Positions 43,602 through 55,303 of a stretch of 64,000 nt of DNA are shown here, one piece after another. A program made the position numbers and the translations under genes. The stretch lies in the NCBI RefSeq assembly GCF_963675165.1, contig NC_087388.1, positions 970,800-1,034,799 on the forward strand, read 5' to 3'. The notes under the pieces are model-generated. The model was not told where the DNA came from and did not search any database. It was given only the letters and a program-made list of their open reading frames with translations. Positions within the stretch are counted from its first letter, which is position 1; each line of letters begins with the position of its first letter. The DNA is from Halichondria panicea. Lineage: Eukaryota > Porifera > Demospongiae > Suberitida > Halichondriidae.

Positions 43602-44016
43602 TTAAGCCATTTGCTAACATGTGCATTGCATTGTCAGTTGTGTTATTCATCGACAGTTAATGATGAAGTTAATGATATTCATTGAGACTAACCACTTATT
43701 AATTACATTGTTGAGGTTTAATCAAGACAACCACCATGGACTGTATTAGGTGCTAAAGTAATGGTTCAAAGGCCTCTTGCGTTGTCACACCAGTTCTCTA
43801 CATGTTGTGTGAGGGGCGAGACTGTATCTGGAGAATTGCTGCACAAGATGATCTATGAGAGAATGTAAAGACACCATCAATAGCTCCCAGTACAGTCGAT
43901 ATTGACTATAAATTGAGTAGAAGGCATAGCAGCAGAGCAGTACAGTGACACAGCAAGGCTTTCCAAGACACAGTTACAAGACATTAACAATCTATTACTA
44001 CCCCCAAACACATTGC
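43602..44016. other. Intergenic, 415 bp
   Basis: Same-strand gap between HERPUD and the TRIM71-like gene. No gene, repeat or clear motif was found; it presumably holds a 3' UTR and a promoter. Sequence near 43945 is open in frame with the next gene but starts without ATG. Confidence 0.5.
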
Positions 44017-46582
44017 ATGGCCTTTGTCGAACAGCAGCAGCATAGTGGCTATCCACGAGGAGAGCCACAGCAGCAACCCATAGCCCCCCCACCGAGCTCC
44101 ATGTTTGCATTTCGACCTCCCCCTGCATTCTGCCCGAGATGCTACTCTCAGTTTAATGCGAGTTTTGCCGTGGGTGGCATGTGCCCTCATTGCAACCACC
44201 TCCTTCCTCCACTCATGCAACCAACCACTCCTAATCTGATGCCTGTACCTCTCAACAACCCGCCCACTCAAGGAGAGAACACCTTTGTCATGACCGACGT
44301 TCTCCATGTTATTGAAGATGTGTTTAACGACCAAGAGGATGCGTTCACCTCGGTAACTCTCATTAAAAGCGAGCCGTGTTCGTGCGGAAAATCTGACCGT
44401 GTGATGGTGTGTGAAGTGTGCCAGGCTGTCGTGTGTGATGAGTGTCTCCCTAGTCACGAGAATCAACATCGTCTCCGCCCTTCTGAAACTACAGAAGACT
44501 CTCCAAAGAACTGTTTAGTTCACGAAGAGAACAAAGTGACTTTGTTTTGTCAATCCTGTCTGACTACATTGTGTCAAAGTTGTGCTCTGAATGACCATAC
44601 AGGGCACAGTGTGGTGAGCGTGACAGAGGCTTATGCTCGCTATCGACCCTCCGTCGACCAGCTCTTGAGTAAGAGTGAAGTGGAGATCAATCTGTTGGAC
44701 CTGTCCCTGGCCGATGCTCAGAAGATGTGTGGGAGTGTAGGGAAGCAACAGACGGTTGCCGTGGAGAGAGTACGACAAGTGTTCCAGGAGCATAGGGTCA
44801 AGCTGGACCAGAGGGAACAAGAGGTGGTTGTGTGTGTGTGTATAGTCCAAGCTACTGGTATAATTATAAATGTGTGCCAATTTGTGGTTAGTGAGCCTTA
44901 GAGATCTTCTTTGATTGCCTTTGTTTACATGTACTTTCCATGTACCTAACCTTGTTCTTTTAAAAGCCAATTGTAGGGAAGCTCTTGTTCTTGTGTGTTG
45001 TTGTGTAAACTTCCTCACTTTGAATTTGTTTGTTTACTCTATAACTTTGAGCAGGAGTTCCTTGTACATGTATATATTGGCTGTTCATATATTACAAATG
45101 CTTGTTTTTCTTACGCAGGTAATTGGGCAGATCAATTCAATTGCAGACCTTCGATTGACAAACCTTGGCAAGGAAATATCGACTGTCAAAGAACATCTAT
45201 CGCTACTCAAGGCTCTCTCCTCTCAAGCTGAGTCAGCACACATGGATAACAGCCAGGCAGCAATCCTAGAGGCACACTTCAAACTATCCAATAGCCTGCA
45301 GAAGTATCGCTCCATCAATCGGAACCCTTCAGAAGACGACAGTTTCATCATCAAGCCAAATAACTCTGTTGCAGAAGAGGCTTTGAAGAGTTTGTGTGTT
45401 TTCACTACCGCCCCCCACCCCCGCCACTGCACGGCCATGGGAGAAGGCCTCAACCATCCCAGAGTGCATCGTTTATGCACCGTCACACTCTGCACCAAGG
45501 ATCGCCAGGGGGAACGTTGTGTGGAGGGAGGGGAACGTCTGTTTGTACAGCTCAAGTCCAGCCCTACTGGAGCTGTCCTCTCTGCTGACGTGAGGGACAA
45601 CAGTGATGGTTCCTATTCTATCAACTTCAGGCCACATCTCAAGGGGGAGCATCAACTGGTCATAGCCATTCGGGGCCAGCACATTCAGGGCAGTCCATTC
45701 ACACTCATGGTCGATGGTGGGAGAGAGTACGGTCGATTCGGAATGGTCAGTAGCATATTCGGATCGGAAGGCTCGAAAAACGGTCAATTTTGTCGCCCTT
45801 GGGGAATTTGTTGCGATCACCATGGAAATGTTATCATTGGAGATCGGAGCAATCATCGTGTTCAAGTGTTCGATTCTAACGGACAATTCAAGTATGCGTT
45901 TGGTGGTGAGGGTAGTTGTCCTGGGAAGTTTAATCGTCCCGCTGGAGTGGCCATTACTCGTGAGGGCAACGTTGTGGTAGCCGACAAGGACAACCATCGT
46001 ATTCAAGTGCTCCAACGTGACGGCTCCTTTCTCTTCATGTTTGGTTCCAAGGGAGGCAACGATGGGCAGATGATCTACCCGTATGATGTGGCTGTCAATC
46101 AACTGGACGGTAGGATCGCAGTCACCGACACTGGCAACCACCGTCTGCTCATCTTCAGTCATGATGGCGTGCTCCTGGGAAAGTTTGGCTACAAGGGCTA
46201 TCTGTGTGGACACTTTGACTCTCCTCGCGGCATTGCTTTCAATGATGACGGCCACATCATTGTATCTGACTTCAATGTTCATCACATCTTGGTCATACAT
46301 CCTGACGGCACGACTGCACGCATACTCGGGAGTCAAGGCACTGGGAATGGACAATTTATGAGACCTCAAGGCATTGCCGTTGATCACATGGGACATTACA
46401 TCATAGCCGATACTCGAAACAATCGAATTGTCATCATGCACCCAAATGGACATTTTATAGGCAAATTTGGAGTTGGCGGGCAGGGCCCAGGTCAGTTGGA
46501 TCGACCCACCAGCATTGCCGTTATGCCAGACGGGAGGATTGCTGTTGTTGACTTTGGCAACTCAAGAGTGCAAATATTTTAG
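44017..46582 (+). CDS. TRIM71: TRIM71/LIN-41-like B-box, filamin and NHL-repeat protein without RING
   Basis: TRIM-NHL proteins of the LIN-41/Brat group bind mRNA through the NHL propeller and repress translation. Two exons, 44017-44823 and 45119-46582, join in phase. The N-terminus has CPRCYSQF...GGMCPHC, a C-x2-C-x13-C-x2-C zinc-ribbon-like array where a RING would be expected. A first B-box (CSCGKSDRVMVCEVCQAVVC) and a second B-box (CLVHEENKVTLFCQSC...HTGH) follow, then a coiled coil. A filamin/ABP280 domain spans HRLCTVTLCTKDRQGERC to HIQGSPFTLMV. Six NHL repeats end the protein (GNVIIGDRSNHRVQVFDSNG, GNVVVADKDNHRIQVLQRDG, GRIAVTDTGNHRLLIF, GHIIVSDFNVHHILVIHPDG, GHYIIADTRNNRIVIMHPNG, GRIAVVDFGNSRVQIF). 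Order matches TRIM71. Lack of a RING suggests no E3 activity of its own. Confidence 0.93.
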
Positions 46583-46996
46583 ACTTTTACGAACCAGAAA
46601 CAGTGTTGCGTTTATTTTCCCTTTCTATTATTTTTTTGTACTGCTTTATGACCACCATTCAGTAGACCTGCGTTATTCCCCTTCTTATTTTATGCACTCG
46701 TATACATATCTACTCTTAGCTTGGCTAAGTTCATGAATGTGCTGCTTATAATTATATTGTGTTGACTCAACATGTGAGGTATTGAAGGTTGATAGACGCA
46801 GCATGAGGTGGGCGGGGCATGTGTGGGAACTCTCGTGGGGCTAATTAAGCGGTAAATTATAAACATACCCAAGGCATTAAACACTTAAACTCGCTAATGA
46901 TCAGTTGATGATGATTACAATGAAATATGACAAATGAGATCAGGAAAGTATTATATTACAATGAAATATGACAAATGAGATCAGGAGTATTATAAG
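46583..46996. other. Convergent intergenic region with a 40-bp direct repeat
   Basis: Facing 3' ends of the TRIM71-like and MCAT genes. ATTACAATGAAATATGACAA occurs twice, at about 46915 and 46956, followed each time by ATGAGATCAGGA. Nothing else is recognised. Confidence 0.6.
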
Positions 46997-48151
46997 TTAT
47001 ACAGTCACAGAAATGCATGATTTGAAAGCGTCTCTGTTGATTCGTTTAAGAATAGTCTTCAGTTGCTTGTTAGGTCCCACTTCGACAAAGGTCAAAGGTC
47101 CATTATCTAGTATGCCCCTCAGTGAAGCCTCCCACAGTACCGGCTGGGTCACCTGATCAGCGAGCAATTGTCGTATTTCCTCAACTGATGAGTAAGGTCG
47201 CCCCGTTACATTGGAGATGACTGATAGTCGTGGCATTGTTACATCCATTGTCTCCAATAGACGAGTTAGTTTGGGTACGGCTGAGGACATTAATGAGGAG
47301 TGGAATGCTCCAGATACTGCCACTTGTTTCACCACTCCCCCTTCTCTCACCGCCCCCTCCTCCACACACCTCACACCGTCACTACCTCCGGACACGACCA
47401 GCCCTCGTGGGAACATGTAGTTAGCGATGCAGACTTTAGGAGGTGGCGTTGTGGCAGCATTGGCTTGATCACACAGCGACTGAACCACTTCCGTTTCCAG
47501 GCCAACCACGGATAGCATGGATCCTGACATCTCCTCACAGGCAGCTTGCATACAGTCAGCTCTTGTCTTGATCAGCTGGAGGCCTGGGGTAGGAAAGACC
47601 ATGATAGTAGAGGAACTACTAGAAATGGAATAACACAGATCATATTACTTAATAGCTGTGTGTGGCTACCTTGTTCCAATGAGAGGGCTTCTGCAAATAT
47701 AAGAGCTGTAATCTCTCCCACACTGAAGCCAGCAGCCGCTGTACATCCAGACAGTACCTGTAGAGAAACCAGTCGTGTTATATAAATGCTAATAGCCAGT
47801 CACTCACTGTAATTAATTAATTGCGAATTAATTAATTAAATGTACCTCAGGAGACTGGGCCTCCAGTTGCTGTAGAGCCACTAATGATCCTACCACCACT
47901 GCTGGCTGGCAATGTACCGTCTGATTCAGCATCTCTCGAGGTCCTTGTAGACACAGCGACTGTAGGTCATAACCCAGCACTCTCTCAGCTGTCCTGAAGA
48001 TGGTGCGTGTGCCAGGGAGGTCTTGCAGCTTGCAAGTCATGCCCACATATTGGGACCCCTGTCCAGGGAAGAGAAGGGCATAGGAGGACAAACTGACAGC
48101 TCTCCTGAGGTGTCTTTGGAGGACAGCAACCGTTCTGTAGCTTGTGTTCAT
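46997..48151 (-). CDS. MCAT: Malonyl-CoA:ACP acyltransferase, mitochondrial
   Basis: MCAT loads malonyl groups on mitochondrial acyl carrier protein for type II fatty acid synthesis, which supplies lipoate. Three exons: 48151-47845, about 47757-47672 and about 47587-46997. The N-terminus MNTSYRTVAVLQRHLRRAVS is a likely presequence. The fold starts ALLFPGQGSQYVGMTC. The nucleophile serine is in GFSVGEITALIFAEAL (GxSxG) and the catalytic histidine in VSGAFHSSLMSSAVPKL. QPAVVVGSLVALQQLE, VVSGGSDGVRCVEEGA and PLTFVEVGPNKQLKTILKR are also family-conserved. The cofactor-arm Arg is probably in KTRADCMQAACEE. Length about 325 residues, normal. It shares a 165-bp divergent region with ANKRD27. Functional kinship with GCSH 6 kb away (lipoylated) may be chance. 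Confidence 0.94.
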
Positions 48152-48316
48152 ACTTCACCTTTTCTGATATCAGTTTATTCTTGTGCAGAAAAGTTGCATG
48201 GTAAAGGTCGCCTTTGCAGTTGCCATTCTCGCACGTACACGCCCCCTCTATTGAGGGTAAACCCCTTCGTTGCTATGTACCCGTATCATTTAATATCTTT
48301 ACTGGCTACCGGATGG
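48152..48316. promoter_or_regulatory. Divergent intergenic region, MCAT / ANKRD27
   Basis: The start codons are 165 bp apart. It contains CTCGCACGTACACGCCCCC near 48228, a GC-rich block in otherwise AT-rich sequence, possibly a promoter element. No TATA box was seen. Confidence 0.45.
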
Positions 48317-51300
48317 ATGGCAAGATACGACGAAGACCTTCATGAGAACTTGTTCTTTCAGTCTCTGGTCAACAGATTCGGAGCTCTTTTCAACGAGGCT
48401 GCTGAGAAAAGATGGACTGTGAGAGCAGGCATACCACACACACATAGTGACACACCCCCTTTCTTCTTACAGATATTTGTTCCTCGTGCTGATACTGTGT
48501 CTCGGCTGAAACTGACTAAAGTTGACTTTGAGAACCATGTTGTCATGCCAACCAGTGAAGAGGGTCGCTTCATTTCGCTCAACAGGAAGGTACGTACCGT
48601 ATAATACCTGGGCTTGTAATAACAGCGCCACTCTAATTATACAAAAATTTGAATATTTCTCCCATATAATTATTATAGCACTTTCATTTTAGTACCTTCC
48701 TTTGATATTTTTTGGGGTGCTGTAATTACAGTGTGTGTGTGTGTGTACATAAACGAGCTACATACACAGATCAATAGCTATAATTATGTGCTACCACATG
48801 ACACATACATGTACATGTGCCCGGTGTGTGCTTGTGTGTAGAGTGTGTTGGTGGAGGGTGGTGTAGTGACTGCTGGCCATGGATACAAGGAGTTACGAAC
48901 TGTCAAGATTCTGTTCGATGAATGTTTCTTCAACTCGAGAGAGGAGAGCTACCAGATATTCTGTCTCAATCAGCCACTAGAGGGAGGTACGTTCGTTGCC
49001 CCTCACTCCTCACACACCTCACACACCCTCACACTCCTCACACACCGCACACACACCCTCACAGCACTCGGAGAAGAGGTGATTCTGTCGCTCGAGAATG
49101 TGGAGGACTGCATCAAGTACTTGTGGGGGGAACCTGGGAGTGAGAAGGTTCGAAGGGCAGCTGACCGCCTACTAAACGTGTTCCATTTGGAACGAAGCTC
49201 GAGCATGAGACTTATTTTGGATGCGTCCATGGCTCTCTACACACGAGTCATTCAGGAGGTCTACAAGTTGGTACGTCCTATCAAATCATAATAATCATTC
49301 ATGTGATAGTTTTTTGTTCCTGTATAGAAGAAGTTTCACTCACGCTCGCAAATTTCATTCTGCAAACTAGCTGTGGAGGTGAGCAAGTAGTTAATGCATT
49401 ATACATGTACATTCTGTAATCTACAATGTACACACACACACATACAGACGTATGTACTGGCTGCTCTCCACAGAAAGATTTTTAAGGAAGTGTGCTTCAG
49501 AGTGGCCTCAAAAGTGAGCCCCTACAATTAGTATACCTGCTTGTATTAGCCCCTCTCCCCCCCCCTCCCTTAGGATGCTATCCTCAACAAAATCACACGC
49601 AATCTCTCTGACGTCTCTCCACAATCACTAGGCATCAAAGAGCAGTACCAGTAAGTTGTGCATACTCTAATAATATTGATAATACTCTCTCTCTCCTCTT
49701 ATAGGTTGCGTATCTCCAAGGCCCGTGCAGTGCTGAGTCAGCTCAATCAGTTTGCCACGCCCCTAGAGAAGCTGTACTGTTTCAAGAGCTGTGTCTCCAC
49801 TCTAATGGAGGGAGAATCACAGGACCCACTGACGGCTGATGAGCTACTGCCCATCCTCGTCTTTCTAGCCATTATCACTGACATTCCCAATTGGATGGGT
49901 AATATTGTCTACATCACGAAGTTCCACTTCTCTCACGTAGCGACTGACGAATTCACGTAAGACAACCCTCTCACACATCACACATCTCACACCTCACACA
50001 TCTACACCTGACACCACCACCTCACAGGTACTACATGACATCCTTTGAGGCGGCAGTAGAGTACATTCGCAGTGAGGCCCATGAGATAGCCACTCTCACA
50101 TCAGGTACCCCCCTCCCTCTCACACATTGTATGGGATTCAACAACATCTTGTCCCACCCAGGTATCAATCAGGTCACTGTTCAGAAGCTCCGCTCGAGCA
50201 GTCTCCATGATGGTGGTGATTTTTTTGAGACTGTGTGTCGTGGTGACGTGGCCGCTATTCGCTCCCTCCTCAAACGAGAGGCTGCTGAGGCGGAGTCCTT
50301 CAAGAGCCGACTCTGTCATCCTCTCTGTACCTGCTCATCTTGCAGAACTCTCATCGACAAGTAAGAGATCAGTGACACTCACATGGCACTCATGTAACGT
50401 CTCCCTTCCCTGCAGACAATTGGACAATTCTGATCGAGCGTCTGTATTCTCGAGAGATGAGAATGGCCGGACAGGACTGCATCATGCAGCCAGATTAGGT
50501 ACGCTATTCTACTACATGTACACAGATGGATTTTGGGACCTCTCTTTGACAGCCTGTAACTTTAGTCTTTAGTTTGGGTCAAACTTAAGCTTAAAAAGTG
50601 CAGTTTTTTTTTAGTGTTTAATTTCTCGATTTCACAACTACCTAGCAAATGCTGTGGTGTCAGTGTGTCCCCTCCCTCCTTAGGTCACTCTGAGCTGGCA
50701 AGTGTGCTACTAGAGCATGGAGCATTGCCCTCAGCCACTGACCATCACTCCTCCACACCTCTGCATCTAGCATGTCAGAAGGGTCACCAAAAGGTCGCGG
50801 TGAGTCCAAGCAAGTGTTGGCTGACTTTTAGCTTATTCTCTCTTGTCAGCTCATACTACTCGGAGAGGTGGAGAAAATTAACGCTGCTGATAACCATGGC
50901 AACACTCCACTGCACCTGGCATGCTCCAATGGACACGAGGAGGTGTGTGTGTGTGTGTGTGTGGACTAAGTACAGTGTGTGTATACGCTCCCCTCCTGTG
51001 TAGTGTGTGAAGGCTCTGTTGTTCAGCAAAGACCAGTGCCGTGTTGACACTACTAACAACCAGGGGGACTCCCCTCTCCACAATGCTGCTCGTTGGGGAT
51101 ACGGTGAGCCACCCTCCCTTGTCACGCCTCCTATTACACCTGCCCCCTTCCAGCATCCATAGTTGGGGTATTGCTGACCCACGGTGCCTCCATGACAATC
51201 CTAAACAGACGGAGGGAGTCACCACAGCAGTGTGCTCAGAGTGTAAAGGTATGACTACCTCTTATTGGGACCTACACTACTATTCCCCACTTTCCCTCCT

Positions 51301-52843
51301 TTCTTCTCCGCTACTCCTCCCCCTCTCTCTCCGTGTACTGTCAATATATACTTGTGTCTACAAACGTACATGCACAGGTTCAGGAGCTACTGAGCACTGT
51401 GCAGACAAGACGTGATGAGTCTGACTTGAGTGACGACTCTCAAGTGCTGAGGATGAAACATGTGAGCAAGAGGATGTCTATCAGAGGTTCCTTCAGTGAA
51501 CCAGACAGACAGGTGAGTAGCAATGCAGGGGATCTCTTGTCACCTCACCCCCAACCCCCACAGCTTAAGAGGCTGTTTCGTGCTGTGCGTGATGGAGACA
51601 CCAACTACGTCAAATACTTGTTTGGTTGGGAGGAGGGAACAGCCAATCAATGTCACCCTCTCTGTCAGTGTGAGAAGTGCTCCCAACTCAGAAAGGTGAT
51701 TAGTACTGTCCCTCTACCCTCCCCTACTGTCCCCTCACTTATTGTCCCTCTCTCCCCTACAGTCCCCTCCCATGGCCGTGCTCTCTATCAACAGCTGTGA
51801 CCCTCAAGGCCAGACACCACTTCACAAGGCGTCTCTGTTGGGGCACATTAATATGGTGGACCTGTTGCTAGCTCACGGAGCAATGCCGGACGTGAGGGCT
51901 AGGGAGAGTCAACAGACACCACTACACTTGGCCTGTCAGTACAACCAGCAAGATGTACGTGTCTGAGCAAAATACGTTCTGTTGTGTAATTATGCATTGC
52001 CTCAGGTTGTTCTGATGCTACTGGAAGAAAGTGCTAGTGTGAATGTGCAGGACGTACAGGGAAACTCTCCCCTCCATTTCTCCTGTACCAACGGCCACCT
52101 CGACACGGCTCTCCTCTTACTGGCTGTAAGTTTACTGTTCGAGGGGTTATTATGTGTGTGCTGATTCCCCTCCCTTCCAGCGTGGAGCTGATGTGACCAT
52201 GTCCAATGTCCGTGGAGACAGTGCACTGCACAATGCTGCCCGCTGGAACCACGCCCCCATAGTCCAGCTTCTCATGCTGTATGGAGCACAATACAAGGCT
52301 ACAAACAACGAGGGAAAGACCCCACTAGACCTCACCAAGGTAACCATTATACAAACACATTCCCACATGGACCCCTGCCCTGCCCCCCCCCCCCTAGGAT
52401 GAGGAGGTACAGAAGCTGGTGCTCATGGCCATCAGTGGAGAGCTTATGGTCGGACGCTACACCACACCCCTCACACCATCCACAAAGGCCACACCCACTC
52501 ATGCAACCAATAGCAACAAGCCGGTAGTACGTCAGACTACTCCAACACCACTGTTCCCTGTGGAAGAGGAGCAACTGTTCACGCCTCTGGAGGATGACCA
52601 CGCCCCCTCAACAGACCACACTCCAAATTCCAAAGTTCGGGATCTCCTCCAAGCTATTGAGAACTTTGACAGGTGAGGGAGAGAGTGCATTGTAGAGTGT
52701 GTTAGTTACCCACTGTGTGCAGGAGGGGTACACTGAAGAGGACCAACACTATGGACCGTAGCGCCCCCCTCCTCACGTCCCCATCCCAGTGCCCACCTCC
52801 CCCAGTGATACCTCCCACCCTGGTGGTAGCTGGGATAATGTAG
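48317..52843 (+). CDS. ANKRD27: ANKRD27/VARP homologue, VPS9 and ankyrin-repeat Rab GEF/effector
   Basis: VARP activates Rab21, binds Rab32/38 and VAMP7, and joins retromer in endosomal sorting. It starts MARYDEDLHENLFFQSLVNR, matching human MALYDEDLLKNPFYLALQ. Many short exons follow, with TVKILFDECFFNSREESYQI, DAILNKITRNLSDVSPQSLG and the VPS9 domain (LTADELLPILVFLAIITDIP, then NWMGNIVYITKFHF and YYMTSFEAAVEYIRSEA). A Cys motif, CHPLCTCSSCRTLIDK, precedes the first ankyrin block (TGLHHAARL, STPLHLACQKGHQKV, NTPLHLACSNGHEE, DSPLHNAARWGY). The second motif CHPLCQCEKC precedes the second ankyrin block (QTPLHKASLLGHINMVDLLL, QTPLHLACQYNQQDV, NSPLHFSCTNGHLDTALLLL, DSALHNAARWNHAPIVQLLM). The two Cys motifs equal VARP's zinc microdomains that bind VPS29. 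The last exon holds RRGTLKRTNTMDRS, like human RRMLRRHTVED. Stop at 52841. Confidence 0.94.
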
Positions 52844-53383
52844 CGGCTCCTCCTCCTCCGTCCAATGGGATCCTTGGTCAGAGCTGGGACTGTGTACAAG
52901 AGCAGGACGTTGTTAGTAGCCAGTCATTAGAACACACACTAACTGTGCAGCAGCAGTGATCGTGTTGTGTATGTGTGTGTACTTTTCGTTTTGTGTGTGT
53001 ACAAGTGTTGTTGATCTAGAGAATGGTAATGGGTGTTTTGCAAAAGTGTAAATGAACGATCTTTTGCTGACTCATCAACTAGCAGTTTATACACACGGCG
53101 TACCTTACCCAATACCAGTGCAGCCAGAACTAGCTAGCTAGCTAGCAAGACGTTAATTTGTATAAACACATAGCGAGTAACATCGACAATTAACATCTGT
53201 ACATTAGTACTAATCTAATGACCAAGGCTTTCTTTCAGGCAGTCGTGTAAGCGTTTGTTTGTACATGTTTAAATACATGCACACCCGGTACCCCAACACA
53301 CACCACACATACTGTACTGCACTGCATGTGTCTAGCTTTCTGTCTCATTGAAATAACCACCCACCTCCCGTACTATACAGGTC
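52844..53383. other. Intergenic, 540 bp
   Basis: Same-strand gap between ANKRD27 and FEM1. CTAGCTAGCTAGCTAG occurs at about 53130. A possible splice acceptor (ACTATACAG) 3 bp before the FEM1 start suggests an untranslated first exon in this stretch. No gene is recognised. Confidence 0.5.
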
Positions 53384-55303
53384 ATGGCATCCAAGGTACG
53401 CTCTCGTAAGGTGGACCCGTTGGCTGGCATTCTATCGCTAATCAGTAACGGCAAACTAACGGAATTGTGTGAGCAATTGAAGGAATCTCCCGATCTCCTC
53501 TCTCTTCTTGAACAGCGGCTACAAGAGCCGTCAGTGCCCAAAGGCCACTCCCCCCTCGTTGCCGCAGTACTAGGAGACCATATCAAGGTGTTCGAACATC
53601 TCCTCGACAAACACTCCCCAAATATTGAGCAAGAAACATCTGCCGTTATAGAGGGAGGTTATCCGGTGGAGGGGGCCACACCCCTTTGGACCGCATCGAC
53701 CCTAGGACGACTCCACTTTGTGAAGGTGTTGATTGATCATGGCGCTGATATTGAGCACACCACCCTCTCCCAGTCCACGCCCCTCAGAGGTGCGGCCTTC
53801 GATGGCCACTGTGAAGTATGCGAGTACCTCATCGAACACGGTGCCGATATTGATAAGCCCAACCAAGTCGGTCAGAGCCCTCTAACTATAGCAGCCGCTA
53901 TGCAGAAGAAGGATTGTGTCGAGCTGCTCATCAAGAAGGGAGCTAACATCAGACATCGAGGCCACAACGGGGACACCCCCCTACATGTTAGTGTCGAGTC
54001 AGGAGATGTAGAAATGGCCAAACTATTGGTGAATGCTGGAGCCGAGAACGTAGCCAATGACGTTGGTTTCACTCCTTCCATTCTGGCATCATGTTATGGG
54101 CACCAGGAGGTCGTCATGTTTCTCCACTCCAAGTTCAAACTGGAGCCCCTCGAGATGTACAACTGCTACTGCCTGTTAGCCGCTAAAGAGGTACTGAGTG
54201 GAAACGATCCAATGGCTAAAAAATGGATGACCGAAGCTGTGAAAGTTCGTAGTTCAAGTAATCTGACGGGAATTCCCCCTAGCGATGGGGTGTACGACAA
54301 CTTACACGAGCCGGTAACAGAAGCGGAGGTTCAGTACATTGCTCAGAACGAGACGAGGTTATTCTTTGTTTCCTCCATCTACTGCGAGAGGATCCTGGGA
54401 CGCATCCACCCCACAACTGCCTTCTATATACGCATTAGTGGAGATATGGCTTTGTCTGAGAGTCGATATCAAAAATGTGTGGATCTGTGGCAGCGATCGC
54501 TGGATTTTGACAACGCAGCAAGAATGGCATACGAACTTCAGATCACTGAGGACCTGCTGTTTGCGATTAGAGGTTTTTCCATCATGGCTAGTGACAAGTT
54601 CACCCCTCCTGTTGAACCACACTTCAAGTGGGGTCTCAAAGAATTGCGATTGGCCCACGAGAGCAAGATCTCAGAGATTAGCGTTGTGAGCTGCTTGTTT
54701 CGAATGCTAGGAGCCTGGGTTAAAGTGTGCGAGTGTATGGAGAGCCGTGATGGCCGACGTAAAGAGATGGATTTGTTGAGGGGAGCTGTGATTGAGTTGG
54801 TTCGAGTTATGGACAGTAAAGAGTGCCCCCTCTTGATAGCCTGCCTACAGAACTTTCCCGACCATGGCAGTGGGGCTGGCAAAGATGTCTACTCTCAAAA
54901 GCTGCCTCTGGGCAAAGTGGTGTCTCTGCTGATAGAACACGGTTGCCCCATGCATTGTGAGGATGAGAACGGACGGTTTCCCCTCCACCTGGCAGTGCTA
55001 CTCAAGGACGAGTCAGCCCCTGAGTGTATACGTGCACTCTTGGAGTATGGGGCTCACACCGATGCAGTTAATTTTGAAAACAAGACAGCCTTAGAGTTGG
55101 CCAAGAACTTGGACCCGCCTCCTGTACCTGGAGTGGTGGCCGAGCTGTTGACTGCCACTACCAACCATCTCTCGTTGCAATGCCTCGCCTCGAGGGCCCT
55201 CATACAGAATGGTATCGAATACAGTCAAGTGTTGCCAGTACGTCTCATCAAGTTTGTATCATGGCACGAACACGATATGACAAACTCTGTTAGTAAAAAC
55301 TGA
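53384..55303 (+). CDS. FEM1: FEM1 family CUL2 substrate receptor, single coding exon
   Basis: FEM1 proteins are ankyrin-repeat receptors of CUL2 ubiquitin ligases that recognise C-terminal (Arg or Pro) degrons. The 639-residue frame is uninterrupted, close to the 617-669 of human FEM1A/B/C. N-terminal ankyrins: GHSPLVAAVLGDHIKVFEHL, GATPLWTASTLGRLHFVKVL, STPLRGAAFDGHCEVCEYL, QSPLTIAAAMQKKDCVELL, GDTPLHVSVESGDVEMAKLL, GFTPSILASCYGHQEVVMFL. The conserved middle follows (LLAAKEVLSGNDPMAKKWMT, RLFFVSSIYCERILGRIHPT). Two C-terminal ankyrins follow (GRFPLHLAVLLKDESAPECI, NKTALELAKNL), then SLQCLASRALIQNGIEY, matching the VHL-box-like CUL2 contact region (LKCLAARAI). Lack of introns in the coding region contrasts with every neighbour. 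A, B or C type is not assigned. Confidence 0.94.
   Translation: MASKVRSRKVDPLAGILSLISNGKLTELCEQLKESPDLLSLLEQRLQEPSVPKGHSPLVAAVLGDHIKVFEHLLDKHSPNIEQETSAVIEGGYPVEGATPLWTASTLGRLHFVKVLIDHGADIEHTTLSQSTPLRGAAFDGHCEVCEYLIEHGADIDKPNQVGQSPLTIAAAMQKKDCVELLIKKGANIRHRGHNGDTPLHVSVESGDVEMAKLLVNAGAENVANDVGFTPSILASCYGHQEVVMFLHSKFKLEPLEMYNCYCLLAAKEVLSGNDPMAKKWMTEAVKVRSSSNLTGIPPSDGVYDNLHEPVTEAEVQYIAQNETRLFFVSSIYCERILGRIHPTTAFYIRISGDMALSESRYQKCVDLWQRSLDFDNAARMAYELQITEDLLFAIRGFSIMASDKFTPPVEPHFKWGLKELRLAHESKISEISVVSCLFRMLGAWVKVCECMESRDGRRKEMDLLRGAVIELVRVMDSKECPLLIACLQNFPDHGSGAGKDVYSQKLPLGKVVSLLIEHGCPMHCEDENGRFPLHLAVLLKDESAPECIRALLEYGAHTDAVNFENKTALELAKNLDPPPVPGVVAELLTATTNHLSLQCLASRALIQNGIEYSQVLPVRLIKFVSWHEHDMTNSVSKN

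Noticed and set aside
45473-46453. 326-codon minus-strand frame opposite the NHL repeats
   Set aside because: Antisense shadow of the TRIM71-like coding exon; no recognisable domain, and the repeats explain its regularity.
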